Source of the DNA: a virus
Strand: one strand, 5' to 3'
Virus record (IMG/VR): IMGVR_UViG_3300005618_000010
Span: 1 to 41,202 of that record
Length of the DNA: 41,202 bases
In this document: piece by piece, positions 1 through 8,770 of the stretch
Numbering within the stretch: position 1 is the stretch's first letter
Layout of the letters: every line of letters starts with the position of its first letter
Made by a program: the position numbers and the translations under genes
The notes under the pieces: generated by a model
What the model saw: only the letters and a program-made list of their open reading frames with translations
Databases searched by the model: none
What the model was told of the DNA's origin: nothing

Positions 1-734
1 ACGCAACGCAAGCGTTCAACTCGGATGCGACTACGGGCGCGGTTGATCCTGCGGCGATTGCTGCATTCATCGGCGGCGGCAATGGCTTCATTACGACTTG
101 GAACGACTACGGCACGGCTGGCGAGGATGGGGTGCAGGCGACGAATGGGAGTCAGCCTGCATGGACCGCTTCAGTATTCGGTTCTGTTCCTGCTCTTTCC
201 GGTGATGGCTCAGACGATTTCCTTGCGACTGCCGGAAACATTGTTCTTGCCAATGGCGCGTTTACCTACGTCTTTGTAATCGACTCGTCCAGCATTGGCG
301 GTGCCTTGGCCGGGATCAATTCGGACCAAGTTTCGGGGGCTGGTGAATACATCGGGGCTGGTTTATTTGGTGTAGGTCTAGGGCCGACAGATTTCAAGTT
401 CTTCTGCGACGCAAGCTCGGACGGAGCGAACACAAATGAAGCTGGCGGCACATCCCATAACGCCACGGTTGCCGCAAGCAATGTGGTTGTCATTCGGTGG
501 GATGGCACGAATACCAGCTATCGCATCAACGGCGTGGATGTGACGCCGAATCTGTCTTTCGACTTCGGGACTGTTGGTTCTATTACCGGGCCGCTCGCTT
601 TATTCGCGGCGGACGCCGTGCCCGCGTCTTTCCTACTCGGGAAAATAGGCGAGGGGCTGATTTACGACACCTACCTTTCGGACGGCGATACCACATCGCT
701 TGAGGCAAACATTTCCACTTACTACGGGATATGA
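1..734 (+). CDS. LamG/arabinofuranosidase-like virion protein, 3' part
   Basis: This is the 3' part of a gene whose 5' part lies at 40939-41202; the two join in frame across the circular junction to give about 315 residues. The joined N-terminal region reads VVPGAVVAYGQRAMAAANLG, then a TIRRDSDDATQAF segment and GGGNGFITTWNDYGTAG. This is the pattern of the phage proteins that resemble the catalytic/jelly-roll region of arabinofuranosidase B (AbfB). The C-terminal half looks like a concanavalin/LamG beta-sandwich. It lies directly after portal and before the scaffold-like gene, so it is probably a virion decoration or carbohydrate-binding protein. Enzymatic activity is not implied. The stop overlaps the next start (ATGA). 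Confidence 0.7.
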   Translation, partial: ATQAFNSDATTGAVDPAAIAAFIGGGNGFITTWNDYGTAGEDGVQATNGSQPAWTASVFGSVPALSGDGSDDFLATAGNIVLANGAFTYVFVIDSSSIGGALAGINSDQVSGAGEYIGAGLFGVGLGPTDFKFFCDASSDGANTNEAGGTSHNATVAASNVVVIRWDGTNTSYRINGVDVTPNLSFDFGTVGSITGPLALFAADAVPASFLLGKIGEGLIYDTYLSDGDTTSLEANISTYYGI

Positions 735-931
735 CCATGAGCGACCAAGACGAAACCGATCCGGGCATGGAAAAGTTGCCAGATGGCAGCATCATCATCG
801 GCCCCGCATCCGTGCGAGCGCAACTGAAAAAGCAATCGCAAGAGGCTTTGGAGAACGCGCAGAAAGTTGTTAAGGGCATAAACAAGGAAACCGAAGATCC
901 GAACGCAAAGGCTCCGGGCAGCGAGGAGTAA
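731..931 (+). CDS. small hypothetical protein (66 aa)
   Basis: Starts in an ATGA overlap with the LamG-like gene; a second ATG two codons later (737) is equally possible. The product is short, charged and hydrophilic (DQDETDPGMEKLPDGSIIIG), with a predicted helix around AQLKKQSQEALENAQKVVKG. No recognised domain. Its position in the head gene block suggests a minor structural or assembly role, which is inference only. Confidence 0.6.
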   Translation: MTMSDQDETDPGMEKLPDGSIIIGPASVRAQLKKQSQEALENAQKVVKGINKETEDPNAKAPGSEE

Positions 932-934
932 TCT

Positions 935-1333
935 ATGCACCAGTACGGCACCCTCGGGGACACCCTCTATTTCGGCTTCGCGTCGAACCTGACCAGCGGC
1001 GCTGCGGGCGATGGTGCCTCGCCTACGTTTCAGGTGCGGCAATGCGGCGCGGCATCTAACGCTGCCCCGATTCTGACCGGGACGCCGACGCTACTTACAA
1101 ATGCCGGGCATGTTGACGGCTCCTACGAGGTCGCAATCGCCGCCACAGCGGGCAATGGATTCGTAGCTGGCAATGTGTATCTCGTATTCGCAGGACTCAC
1201 AATATCTGCGGTCATCCCGAATAGCTGCATCGGCAGCCTGACGCTCGCGCCAGTGCCGGCAGATGCCGTGAAGATGAACGGATCTACGATCAACGGCACC
1301 GGCACATCGGGCGACCTGTGGAGGGGAGCGTGA
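935..1333 (+). CDS. hypothetical virion-associated protein (132 aa)
   Basis: Begins MHQYGTLGDTLYFGFASN. The sequence alternates hydrophobic and small residues in a way typical of all-beta phage proteins, and it ends with PADAVKMNGSTINGTG, a motif I associate with short phage head/fibre-region proteins. No enzymatic motif. It sits 3 nt after the previous gene and overlaps the next by GTGA, so it belongs to the same head operon. Function is unknown; a decoration or fibre-attachment role is possible. Confidence 0.65.
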   Translation: MHQYGTLGDTLYFGFASNLTSGAAGDGASPTFQVRQCGAASNAAPILTGTPTLLTNAGHVDGSYEVAIAATAGNGFVAGNVYLVFAGLTISAVIPNSCIGSLTLAPVPADAVKMNGSTINGTGTSGDLWRGA

Positions 1334-1728
1334 GCGCGTTCGCAAGGGCCGCGCTCAGCGTTTCCGCATTTAGCGTTGGCGCGTTTGCGTTCGATTCCGC
1401 TCCGATTCCGCCCGCTCCTGCACCAACCGGGTCAGGCGGCGGTCGCTATTACTCTCCCGGAAAACTCGACGAAGACCTCGAAAAACTACGCCTCGAAGCA
1501 GAGCACGCGGAACAGGTGCGCGAGGCGGTCGTCGAGGCCGTAACGCAGAACTACTACGCGCCAGAAAAAGTCGCGAAACGTGACGCGCTTGCGAAACTCT
1601 CAGAGATCGCAGCGTTCCTGCAATTCCGCGTGACGAAGGCTGACCGCGAACTTCTCGCGCTCGAAGTGATGATCTTAAAAATGGAGCAGGACGATGACGA
1701 CGACGCAATTGCCATCCTCCTCCAGTGA
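1330..1728 (+). CDS. hypothetical protein with hydrophobic N-terminus and coiled coil
   Basis: I chose the GTG at 1330 because it overlaps the previous stop (GTGA) and follows GAGGGGAG; an upstream in-frame GTG at 1318 also exists. The first ~20 residues are hydrophobic (ARAALSVSAFSVGAFAF), followed by a Pro-rich linker and a charged helical region (LDEDLEKLRLEAEHAEQVRE) with heptad character. The C-terminus is acidic (QDDDDDAIAILLQ). It could be a membrane-anchored or signal-bearing protein; no family recognised. Confidence 0.6.
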   Translation: MSAFARAALSVSAFSVGAFAFDSAPIPPAPAPTGSGGGRYYSPGKLDEDLEKLRLEAEHAEQVREAVVEAVTQNYYAPEKVAKRDALAKLSEIAAFLQFRVTKADRELLALEVMILKMEQDDDDDAIAILLQ

Positions 1729-1931
1729 TGGATAAGGGAGTGAAAGCGGCGGTGAACGATCTCTCGGGGAACTTCTCCTTCGGCGTCGTCGTCGCGCAAA
1801 TCGAAAAACTCGCCCCCCTCGTGCCTGACTACAAGCCGGACGAGAACAACGTCGAAGAAATGAAATTCAGGTCGGCGCAGAAACAACTGCACGACCTCGT
1901 GATGGCAATCCTCAAACCAAAGGAGCAATAA
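1725..1931 (+). CDS. small hypothetical protein (68 aa)
   Basis: ATG overlaps the previous stop (ATGATG). A compact, mixed-charge product with no Cys and no membrane segment: LSGNFSFGVVVAQIEKLAPL and MKFRSAQKQLHDLVMAILKP. It ends 1 nt before the scaffold-like gene. No domain recognised. The coupling on both sides supports that it is a genuine gene. Confidence 0.6.
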   Translation: MMDKGVKAAVNDLSGNFSFGVVVAQIEKLAPLVPDYKPDENNVEEMKFRSAQKQLHDLVMAILKPKEQ

Positions 1932-1932
1932 C

Positions 1933-2628
1933 GTGGAAACCGCAACGCCCGACGCGAGCGCCCCTGCCGCTGAAGCAACCCAACAACCCGCACCCGAACC
2001 GACGCTCGAGGACGTTTACAAGAGCGCCGCCGCCGATTTTCAACTCGCAGCGCCAGTCGCACCCGTAGCGCCGCCCCAACCGGCCATCGCACCATCTGCG
2101 CCAGCCGCGCCAATCATCCCGGACCCCTACGACACGGAGGCCCACAAGGCGTATCTCGCACAGCTGGCCAAGGGTCAGACAGAAACGCAGGAAGCACTGA
2201 GGCAAGTCGCCGGATTCCTTACTCAGCAACAGCAGAAGGAAGCCAAGGCTGCACTCGACGCCGATATCAAAAGTGCCGTTGACACCGTGAACGAGGTCGT
2301 CGGCCACCCGAAACCGAAAGTCATCGAAGCGATGCTCGATGCGAAGGCCAGAGAAGACGTTCGTTTCAAGGCGCTGTTCGAAAACCGGGCGAAGAACCCG
2401 GCCGCCTGGAGCAACGCCCTGAAGGCCGTTTCGCGCGAGATCGCCGCCGATCTGTCGGTCAAGGTGGACCCGGCTTTGCAAGCGTCGCAACGGGCACGAA
2501 AGATTGCCCAGCAACAAATGGCGACCACCGAAGCCCCGAAGTCAGAAACGGAAGAGTGGGAATCGCTCTCCGTCGAGGAACAGCAAGCGAAGATGAATCG
2601 CATGCTGAACCAAGCAATGATGGGCTGA
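1933..2628 (+). CDS. scaffold-like head assembly protein
   Basis: GTG start, 231 residues. The N-terminus is strongly Ala/Pro-rich (residues 1-60), the rest is charged, helical and glutamine-rich (GFLTQQQQKEAKAALDADIK), and the C-terminus reads SVEEQQAKMNRMLNQAMMG. Composition, size and position immediately upstream of the major capsid gene are those of phage scaffold proteins, which fill the prohead and leave before DNA packaging. There is no protease triad visible, so this looks like a plain scaffold rather than a protease-scaffold fusion. The call rests on position and composition. Confidence 0.65.
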   Translation: METATPDASAPAAEATQQPAPEPTLEDVYKSAAADFQLAAPVAPVAPPQPAIAPSAPAAPIIPDPYDTEAHKAYLAQLAKGQTETQEALRQVAGFLTQQQQKEAKAALDADIKSAVDTVNEVVGHPKPKVIEAMLDAKAREDVRFKALFENRAKNPAAWSNALKAVSREIAADLSVKVDPALQASQRARKIAQQQMATTEAPKSETEEWESLSVEEQQAKMNRMLNQAMMG

Positions 2629-2677
2629 ACGCTGGACGCCGTGACCTGAAGCGCCGAGAGGCGAAAGGAAAAACATC

Positions 2678-3763
2678 ATGGCTGCAATTGTCACCACAAA
2701 CGGAACCTTCCTCACCCAGCCCGTCAACTACGTGCTGATGAAGGGACTGCTCCAGGCTGCACGCAAGAAACTCCCGTATTTCAACGGCACGCTGCCGGGA
2801 GAACTCATCAAGAACGGCGGATCGTCCGCCGTGAAGTGGGAGCGAATCAACAACCTCGCCGCCGTCAGCACGGCGCTGGGTGAATTCGTCGGCACTTCGG
2901 CGTTCCTGTTCGGACGCGCCCTGGTCACGCCGACCTATTCGTCCGTGACCGCGACCGCCGCCAAGTACGGCAACGCGATCCAGGTCACCGAGGAAGTCGA
3001 CCTGTTCAACGTCAACACCCGTTCGCTCAAGCTGATGGACACGCTGGGCGCGAACGCGGGCGAGTCGCTGAACACCGTCCTGAAGGCCGAGTACGACAAT
3101 GCGACGCAGATCCGCTATTGCAATGCAGCGGCCGGCGGCGCGACGAAGACCTCGGACGTCGCATCGAAGATGATCCTCCTGGACATCTCCTACGCGGTGA
3201 ACAAGATCAATGCCGGTTCCGGGATGCCATTTACGCCGATGGCGACTGGTTCGCGTGACATCGGCACCACGCCGATCCGCGCGTCCTACTACGGCATCTG
3301 CCATGTGGACGTCGAAGAGGACATCCGCGGGCTGACCGGGTTCTCGCCCGTCGAGGTCTATGGCGGCTACACCGAAACGATGCCGTTCGAATTCGGCGCC
3401 GTCGGCGGTGTGCGCTGGTGCAGCACGCAGGTCTCGACGATCCAGTTGTCGGCCGGCAAAAAGACCGCCACCGGTTATCGGGGCTCGACCACGATCCTGA
3501 ACAACGTGTACTCGTCCTACATCTACGGCCGGGAAGCGATCGGCACGGTGGGCCTGGGCAACATGCACGCCGCGAACTCCTACGAAATGTACAACCCGAA
3601 GACCCCGCCCGCAGTCGAGGCGATCTTCAAGCCGGTCGGGAGTGCCGGCGCGGGCGACCCGTACAACGAGATCGCGTCGTTGGCGTGGAAAGCCTGGTTC
3701 GTCGGGAAGATCCTGAACTCGACCTGGATCGTGAAGCTCAAGTGCCTCGCGACCAACCTGTAA
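2678..3763 (+). CDS. major capsid protein, N4-gp56 family
   Basis: 361 residues. The order of segments matches the N4-gp56-type major capsid family: an N-terminal arm, KWERINNLAAVSTALGEFVG, the VTATAAKYGNAIQVTEEVDL segment, then GANAGESLNTVLKAEYDNAT and the ...ASYYGICHVDVEEDIRGL region. This shell protein has an HK97-like fold and builds the icosahedral head. GAAAGGAAAAACATC precedes the ATG as ribosome binding site. A strong hairpin 16 bp after the stop would isolate this highly expressed gene from the tail genes. Confidence 0.85.
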   Translation: MAAIVTTNGTFLTQPVNYVLMKGLLQAARKKLPYFNGTLPGELIKNGGSSAVKWERINNLAAVSTALGEFVGTSAFLFGRALVTPTYSSVTATAAKYGNAIQVTEEVDLFNVNTRSLKLMDTLGANAGESLNTVLKAEYDNATQIRYCNAAAGGATKTSDVASKMILLDISYAVNKINAGSGMPFTPMATGSRDIGTTPIRASYYGICHVDVEEDIRGLTGFSPVEVYGGYTETMPFEFGAVGGVRWCSTQVSTIQLSAGKKTATGYRGSTTILNNVYSSYIYGREAIGTVGLGNMHAANSYEMYNPKTPPAVEAIFKPVGSAGAGDPYNEIASLAWKAWFVGKILNSTWIVKLKCLATNL

Positions 3764-3778
3764 CGCAGTAGCGATGAA

Positions 3779-3803
3779 CGGGCGGGGCCAATAACCCCGC
3801 CCG
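3779..3803 (+). terminator. hairpin terminator after the major capsid gene
   Basis: A perfect 9-bp GC stem, CGGGCGGGG with CCCCGCCCG, around a 7-nt loop (CCAATAA), placed between the major capsid stop and the next start. No strong T-run follows (CTTCGAAAG), so termination would be partial or the hairpin could act to stabilise the upstream mRNA end. Visible directly in the sequence. Confidence 0.7.
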
Positions 3804-3812
3804 CTTCGAAAG

Positions 3813-4055
3813 ATGAACAGCGTAAAGATTGAAATGAATATCGGCGGCAGGGAGTTCGAACTGTCGTATGACATTCCCGATGCGATCGGCGAAATAAGCC
3901 CGACGGATTTGAACGCCACCTGGCTCGACGAGCGCTTTCGCGTCGCGCTGCGGGCGATTGTCGGACGGCCTGTTCTCCGGATGCGCGCCGAAGCGCCGAC
4001 TCCGATCCTCGTCAAACCCGCGGCGAAACGCGTGACGGCTGCCGGAGCGCTCTGA
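3813..4055 (+). CDS. small hypothetical protein (80 aa)
   Basis: Product starts MNSVKIEMNIGGREFELSYD, a predicted beta-rich N-terminus, followed by a short helical part and a basic tail (LVKPAAKRVTAAGAL). It is 1 nt upstream of the adaptor gene and just after the capsid terminator. No family recognised. A head-tail joining accessory role would fit the position but is not shown. Confidence 0.6.
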   Translation: MNSVKIEMNIGGREFELSYDIPDAIGEISPTDLNATWLDERFRVALRAIVGRPVLRMRAEAPTPILVKPAAKRVTAAGAL

Positions 4056-4056
4056 A

Positions 4057-4767
4057 ATGACTTTCATCGACCTCGTAAACCGGATGCTTCGGCAAAACGG
4101 AATTATCAGGGGCGATACCGATGTCCTGACCACGTTCTCGGACACGAGTCACAACAGCACGTCGCAGATCGCGCAGATTGCAGTGCAGAGCGAGATTTCG
4201 GAACTCTCCTCGCGCGGGCTGCTTCCCTATCAGCACACGATTCAGGCCGCGCTCACGATGGCGACCTCGACGCGCAGCTATTCTCTTCCGGACGCGTTTA
4301 TTCAAATGTGGGGCGACCCGCCGTTCTTCCTCGACACGACGCAGAACTATCGGATATTCGAATATCCGGGCGGCGAGGATCAGCTTCGCAATGACATTCT
4401 CACCTATCGGACCCAGGCCGGGGCGCCGATATGGTTTTACTTCGAGCTCGGCACGACGCAGAAAGTGTCGTTCTTCCCGGTCCCTGACGCGACGATCAAC
4501 GGGCGCGTGCTGAATTACGACTATGAGGCGTCGGTGAACGTGATCCTTTCTTCGGACACGATCCCGCTGCCGACAGTCGACCAGCAATACGCGTTCTGCG
4601 ACATGGTTTGCCGTCGGTTCAAGCTGCTGTTCGAGGGCAAGATCGACACGCCGGTCGACACCGACCCGATCTACCGCGAAGCCCGCGCGCGTCTCTATGC
4701 GCTCATCAAGGGAAAGCAGCCCTCCGGTAGCTATGGCTCCGTTTACATGGGGGCCGCGCAGCCTTGA
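4057..4767 (+). CDS. head-tail adaptor protein, SU10-like
   Basis: 236 residues. Starts MTFIDLVNRMLRQNGI, then alternates helix and beta segments with SRGLLPYQHTIQAALTMATS, YSLPDAFIQMWGDPP and a C-terminal helix KLLFEGKIDTPVDTDPIYRE. This arrangement resembles the adaptor proteins of short-tailed phages (SU10-type), which sit as a ring under the portal and connect to the nozzle. The next gene is the nozzle-like protein, starting in a TTGA overlap, which supports the assignment. No catalytic motif. Confidence 0.65.
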   Translation: MTFIDLVNRMLRQNGIIRGDTDVLTTFSDTSHNSTSQIAQIAVQSEISELSSRGLLPYQHTIQAALTMATSTRSYSLPDAFIQMWGDPPFFLDTTQNYRIFEYPGGEDQLRNDILTYRTQAGAPIWFYFELGTTQKVSFFPVPDATINGRVLNYDYEASVNVILSSDTIPLPTVDQQYAFCDMVCRRFKLLFEGKIDTPVDTDPIYREARARLYALIKGKQPSGSYGSVYMGAAQP

Positions 4768-6398
4768 ACAACGTCGTCGCCCCGTCGGATCAGTTTGCGA
4801 CGGACGCCCCTGTTCCGCGCGCAATAATTTCGTTTGCGGCGGGGCTCAATGAGAACACGACTCCGGATATCCAGGAGTGCAGCGCCGGGTTCAATTTCGA
4901 CCTCACGCTTAATCAAACCTCGTTAATACCGCGCAAGCCGTTCGACCTCAAGGGGACGGCAACGAACGCCGGAGAACTGACCAGCATCATGCAACTGGTC
5001 ACGCGCGCGAACGCCCAAACGACTCTGACGGTGAATGGGAACCAGGTGTATCTGTGGGACGGTGGATCGACGTTTACGTCGAAGGCAACCGTTACCGCCC
5101 CGGCCGCCCTTCGGGACGCGTACTGGTCGCTGAACGACGAACTCATCATCACCGATGTAAACCTGAACAATGTCGTCGCAAAGTGGGACGGGACGACCTA
5201 CGCGAACTTGACGACCGGACTCGCGCAGCCGCTGAAAGCAAAGTACGTGATTGTCCATCTGAACCGCGTCTGGCTGTTCAACATCACGTACAACAGCGTG
5301 AATTACCCGCACATGATTCTCGTGTCCGCGTTCGAGAATCGCCAGAATTACGATATCTCCACGCGCGGGGGCCCGACGACCGTCGGCGGCGGCGTGTTCC
5401 CGACCGGGCTGGAGGCGTTTTATCTGCTGGTGCCTGACCTGAAGCCGATCAACGGCGTAACGCTTTTTCAGAACACGCTCCTCATTTCTACGCTCGAGGG
5501 ACGCACCTGGAAACTGACGGGCTCCTCGCCGCTAGATTTCCAGTTTGGCGACTTTTTCGACACCGAACCCGCGATAGGTTCGGAGAACATCACCGATATA
5601 GGAAACGACGTGCTATTCGTCGGGAGGGGCGGAAACATTCAGCTGCTTTCCGCGACGCAGACATACGGCGACGTGCGCTCATTCAGTCTGTCGCGCTGGC
5701 TGCCGAATACCACCGCAAACCTGTCGACGGTGAACCGAATCGTCTATGACCGCCTCGGCCAGCGCGTTCTGCTGTTCACCCCGAGCAAGGTGCTGGTGCT
5801 GTTCAAGAATATGCTGAAGCAGAATCGTTATCAGGCGAGCGAAGGTCTGTCTCCGTGGTCGGTCTACACCACGCAGGATTCGGCGTCATTCAATACGCAG
5901 TTTGCGAAGTACATGCTGATCCCCGGCACGACGAATTTCAGCGTGTTCTTCGGCGATTCGGCTGGGCGAATGTTCGACTTAAATGGTGTTGGCTCTGGGG
6001 ATGCCGGCGCGAGCCAGATTCTCGTGTCTCGCCGCACCAGGCACATCGGCCCGGAAATCGTGCAGCCGTGGCCGTGGGACACCGAGAACATTACCGGGCA
6101 TTTGCGCTATCGGCGCCTGACGCCGCTCGACTTTACGGTATCGCTCGACTGGGACGATGAGTACAACACCGGGGCAAACGTCCTTTCGCTCAAAGGCCCT
6201 GCGGCGAACGATCCGGCGCCATATTGGAACGGAGGGTTTTACTGGAACGGCTCGAGTTACTGGAATCAAGGCTTTGCGTTTGCATCGCGCGTGTCGAGCA
6301 TGAACATAGACCCGGGCGGCAAGGGTCCTGGCTTCTATCTGACGGTATCGACTGCCGCGAATGCCCCATTTCAGCTCGACGCTGTGGAGTTTGATTGA
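4764..6398 (+). CDS. tail nozzle-like protein
   Basis: 544 residues, TTG start overlapping the previous stop (TTGA). Repeated beta-rich blocks of the form NGNQVYLWDGGSTFTS and DELIITDVNLNNVVAKWDG, then KAKYVIVHLNRVWLFNI and GNDVLFVGRGGNIQLLSATQ suggest a beta-propeller core, as in nozzle or tail tubular proteins of podoviruses. Its position directly after the adaptor supports a role as the hexameric tail tube closing the head. An unusual C-terminal stretch repeats the motif YWNGGFYWNGSSYWNQGF, a short Trp/Asn/Gly repeat. Confidence 0.65.
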   Translation: MNNVVAPSDQFATDAPVPRAIISFAAGLNENTTPDIQECSAGFNFDLTLNQTSLIPRKPFDLKGTATNAGELTSIMQLVTRANAQTTLTVNGNQVYLWDGGSTFTSKATVTAPAALRDAYWSLNDELIITDVNLNNVVAKWDGTTYANLTTGLAQPLKAKYVIVHLNRVWLFNITYNSVNYPHMILVSAFENRQNYDISTRGGPTTVGGGVFPTGLEAFYLLVPDLKPINGVTLFQNTLLISTLEGRTWKLTGSSPLDFQFGDFFDTEPAIGSENITDIGNDVLFVGRGGNIQLLSATQTYGDVRSFSLSRWLPNTTANLSTVNRIVYDRLGQRVLLFTPSKVLVLFKNMLKQNRYQASEGLSPWSVYTTQDSASFNTQFAKYMLIPGTTNFSVFFGDSAGRMFDLNGVGSGDAGASQILVSRRTRHIGPEIVQPWPWDTENITGHLRYRRLTPLDFTVSLDWDDEYNTGANVLSLKGPAANDPAPYWNGGFYWNGSSYWNQGFAFASRVSSMNIDPGGKGPGFYLTVSTAANAPFQLDAVEFD

Positions 6399-7219
6399 TG
6401 TCGGCGACCCTGAAAACAATGAAACAGCGTCGCGAGCGGTTGTTTGGCGCCTCGCGCCCGCTGGTGCGCCCATTCGACCCGCAGACGGATATGTGGGTCA
6501 TGTGGGCGGCGTATGACCTCGGCTCGTTCCCCGCAATTCCGCAGGGACTCACGATCAAGGAATTCGGCGCGCTAGTGATGGCGCAGGTTGGCTCGCGCTC
6601 GTCATGCCTTGTGATCGAGGACGACTGCAAATACTTCAAATCCGGCCGCGGGCCCGCGTGCTTCGTGGCCGTGGACAACTACGGCTGGCGGATCGAGCCG
6701 CACGCCGATTTCTTCATGTGGTCGACCAAGCGCATGACGCTGCGTTGCGTGGTGGCGTTCCTGCAAATGGCCCGATACAGCAAGGAAATTGGGGTCTGCG
6801 TGGTCAGGTCACTCGCGAAATCGACCAATCTTTTCAAGCATGCGCAGCGGTACGTGATGTTGAAGGACTGCGGGCGGATCGAAATGGGCGATGCGCGCGG
6901 GGATGAGTTTCTTTTCAGCATCAAGGGCAGCAGGCAATCAGCAATTCTAGGAGCGAAAAATGCCGGGACTGATGGGATTGGACGCGGGACAGGGAGCGGG
7001 CTTCAACGGGAGCGTGATGGTGGACGGTCAGCCCCTCCAGGTGAAGAACGGGATAGCGAATTTTCGAGGGATTCCGTTTCGGGTGAGCGCGGAGGGGAGG
7101 GTGACGGCGCCGAACGGTCAGCCAGTCGGGGAAATCCGCGAGGGCGCGTTCGTGCCGCTGCCGCCCGAGAAACTGAAGCAGGGGTTGAGGCCGCAGGCGC
7201 AACCGCCGGGGTGATGTGA
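6398..7219 (+). CDS. GNAT-like acyltransferase-fold protein with out-of-frame run-on tail
   Basis: ATG at 6398 overlaps the previous stop by 1 nt (an in-frame TTG at 6395 is the alternative). Residues 1-~185 look like the GNAT-fold proteins found in podovirus tail operons: DMWVMWAAYDLGSF, FKSGRGPACFVAVDNYGWRI, SLAKSTNLFKHAQRYVMLKD and a final GDEFLFSIKGS. Homologues normally end about there. Here the frame stays open for a further ~85 low-complexity residues, which read through the whole next gene (6960-7214) in another frame. The tail is probably not a functional domain. See findings. Confidence 0.6.
   Translation: MSATLKTMKQRRERLFGASRPLVRPFDPQTDMWVMWAAYDLGSFPAIPQGLTIKEFGALVMAQVGSRSSCLVIEDDCKYFKSGRGPACFVAVDNYGWRIEPHADFFMWSTKRMTLRCVVAFLQMARYSKEIGVCVVRSLAKSTNLFKHAQRYVMLKDCGRIEMGDARGDEFLFSIKGSRQSAILGAKNAGTDGIGRGTGSGLQRERDGGRSAPPGEERDSEFSRDSVSGERGGEGDGAERSASRGNPRGRVRAAAARETEAGVEAAGATAGVM
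6960..7214 (+). CDS. small hypothetical protein nested in the GNAT-like frame
   Basis: ATG preceded by AGGAGCGAAAA, an excellent ribosome binding site. The 84-residue product (MPGLMGLDAGQGAGFNGSVM, then GQPLQVKNGIANFRGIPFRV and GQPVGEIREGAFVPLPPEKL) looks like a genuine folded Gly/Pro-rich beta protein. The overlapping frame of the upstream gene is compositionally random here. Its stop lies 1 nt before the GTG alternative start of the next gene. Probably a small tail-assembly protein; no family known to me. Confidence 0.65.
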   Translation: MPGLMGLDAGQGAGFNGSVMVDGQPLQVKNGIANFRGIPFRVSAEGRVTAPNGQPVGEIREGAFVPLPPEKLKQGLRPQAQPPG

Positions 7220-8760
7220 TGGCGCTCCTCGACGACATCATGGCCGCGCAAGCCGAGAACGGCATTTACAACAACTACGACATTGGCTCGAACGGTTGGG
7301 GTGTCTACAACGGCAAAACGTACATCTTCAGCCCGAATGCGAAGGTGCCCCCTGATGTCGTCGCGCAGTACCCGATCGCGAGCGGTCAGGAGTTTTACAA
7401 CCTGACGAGCCCGAACGCGCCCGGAAACGGGAATGGCGCGGGCGGTTTGGGGTCGGTTCTTACCGATCCTGACTCGCTGAAGCTCCTCGGCGTCATGGCT
7501 GGCGGCATTGGAGCGGCGGGGGGCTTCGGCTCTCTGTTCGGGGGAGCGACGCCCGCAGCCAGTTCTGGCGGCCTCGTAAGTAGCCCCTGGGCCGCAACAG
7601 CGCCCGGAATCGGCGCATCGCCCCTGACCGGCATGGCAGGCAGCGTATTGGACACGGTAGCGCCGGCAGCGACCGGATGGGGTTCGGGAATCGGTGCAGG
7701 AACAGCAGCGGCGGGAGCCGGCGCGGGAGGCAGTATGAGCGGAGTTTTCGATTTATTGGACGGCGGCGGCGTCGACATGACCGGTTTCATGGGGAATGGC
7801 CCGGTCGACCCTTGGGGCGCTGGCAGCCCAGTTCTCGGCAGCGCGGACCCGTACGGCTCGCTCGGCGGGCTGAATTACGGCTCGGTCGGCGCCGACCCCT
7901 ACGGCCTCGGCTGGGGGCCAATGACGGCAACCGGCAACGCAAGCTGGGACGCCCTGCTCTCCGGAGGGGCCAACCTACCCGCAGGAGGGCCGTGGAACGA
8001 TTACTCGCTCAACCCGTATGGAAGCGGGCTCTCTACCGGGTTGAACGTCCCAAGCGCGCTGAAACAACTTCTGAGCGGGCCGACAGGCTCCGCAAAAGGC
8101 GTCGGCGGCCTATTCAACCCTGACGGCTCTCTAAATCTCGGCGCGCTTGGCAGTCTGGCGGGTAGCGCGCTTCCCGGCATCGCCGCGCTCACCTACGCCA
8201 ATAGTCAGCCAGGAATCAATGTTTCGCCGTTGACTTCGACCATCGACCAGATCGGCGGCATGAACGCGGACTCGCAGCAAAGCGTGTTGCAAAGGATGCA
8301 GGACGCGGGGGCGAGCCAGGCGGCGAACGCGCCCCTGTTCGTGCAGGCGGCCGTCGACCCCGTGCAGCGGAACATTGCGGCTGGATATGGGGCCCTCCAG
8401 CAATCGCAGGCGTTGCGCGGGCTCGGGGGATCGAGCTTCGGCGACACGTCCCTCGCCAACTACATGGACCAGGGCAACCGGACTCTGGCGAACGCCGGGG
8501 CGACCGCGGCGCAGGCGGCCGGGCAATTGCAAAACCAGAACCTTGGGCTGCAGGGCACGCTCTCGAGCGGGATCTACAACTCCCAGCTGGCGCGGTTGCT
8601 CGGGCAGGGGGGATTGCAGCAACAAGTGATCAGCCTGCAGAACCAGGCGCAAAAGAACAAAAACGACCTATTCGGGCGTGCATTCAGCGCGTTCGGGCGC
8701 TCGGCCGGCGGTGGCGGGCTCGGAAACGGGCTCAATCTCAGCGCACTCGGACTGCCTTAA
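7219..8760 (+). CDS. Gly/Ala-rich internal virion or tail protein
   Basis: About 513 residues; the start may also be the GTG at 7216. The N-terminus reads LLDDIMAAQAENGIYNNYD, then a long Gly/Ala/Pro-rich low-complexity middle, and a helical C-terminal third rich in Gln and Ala (ANAPLFVQAAVDPVQRNIAA, AGATAAQAAGQLQNQNLG). Similar proteins lie in podovirus genomes just before coiled-coil ejection proteins. A role in the internal core or DNA ejection is therefore likely but is inferred from position. Confidence 0.6.
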   Translation: MALLDDIMAAQAENGIYNNYDIGSNGWGVYNGKTYIFSPNAKVPPDVVAQYPIASGQEFYNLTSPNAPGNGNGAGGLGSVLTDPDSLKLLGVMAGGIGAAGGFGSLFGGATPAASSGGLVSSPWAATAPGIGASPLTGMAGSVLDTVAPAATGWGSGIGAGTAAAGAGAGGSMSGVFDLLDGGGVDMTGFMGNGPVDPWGAGSPVLGSADPYGSLGGLNYGSVGADPYGLGWGPMTATGNASWDALLSGGANLPAGGPWNDYSLNPYGSGLSTGLNVPSALKQLLSGPTGSAKGVGGLFNPDGSLNLGALGSLAGSALPGIAALTYANSQPGINVSPLTSTIDQIGGMNADSQQSVLQRMQDAGASQAANAPLFVQAAVDPVQRNIAAGYGALQQSQALRGLGGSSFGDTSLANYMDQGNRTLANAGATAAQAAGQLQNQNLGLQGTLSSGIYNSQLARLLGQGGLQQQVISLQNQAQKNKNDLFGRAFSAFGRSAGGGGLGNGLNLSALGLP

Positions 8761-8770
8761 GGAGACTGAC

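Noticed and set aside
2459-4015. Long open frame on the minus strand opposite the capsid and scaffold genes
   Set aside because: Arg/Pro-rich shadow of high-GC coding DNA, no ribosome site, overlaps well-supported plus-strand genes.
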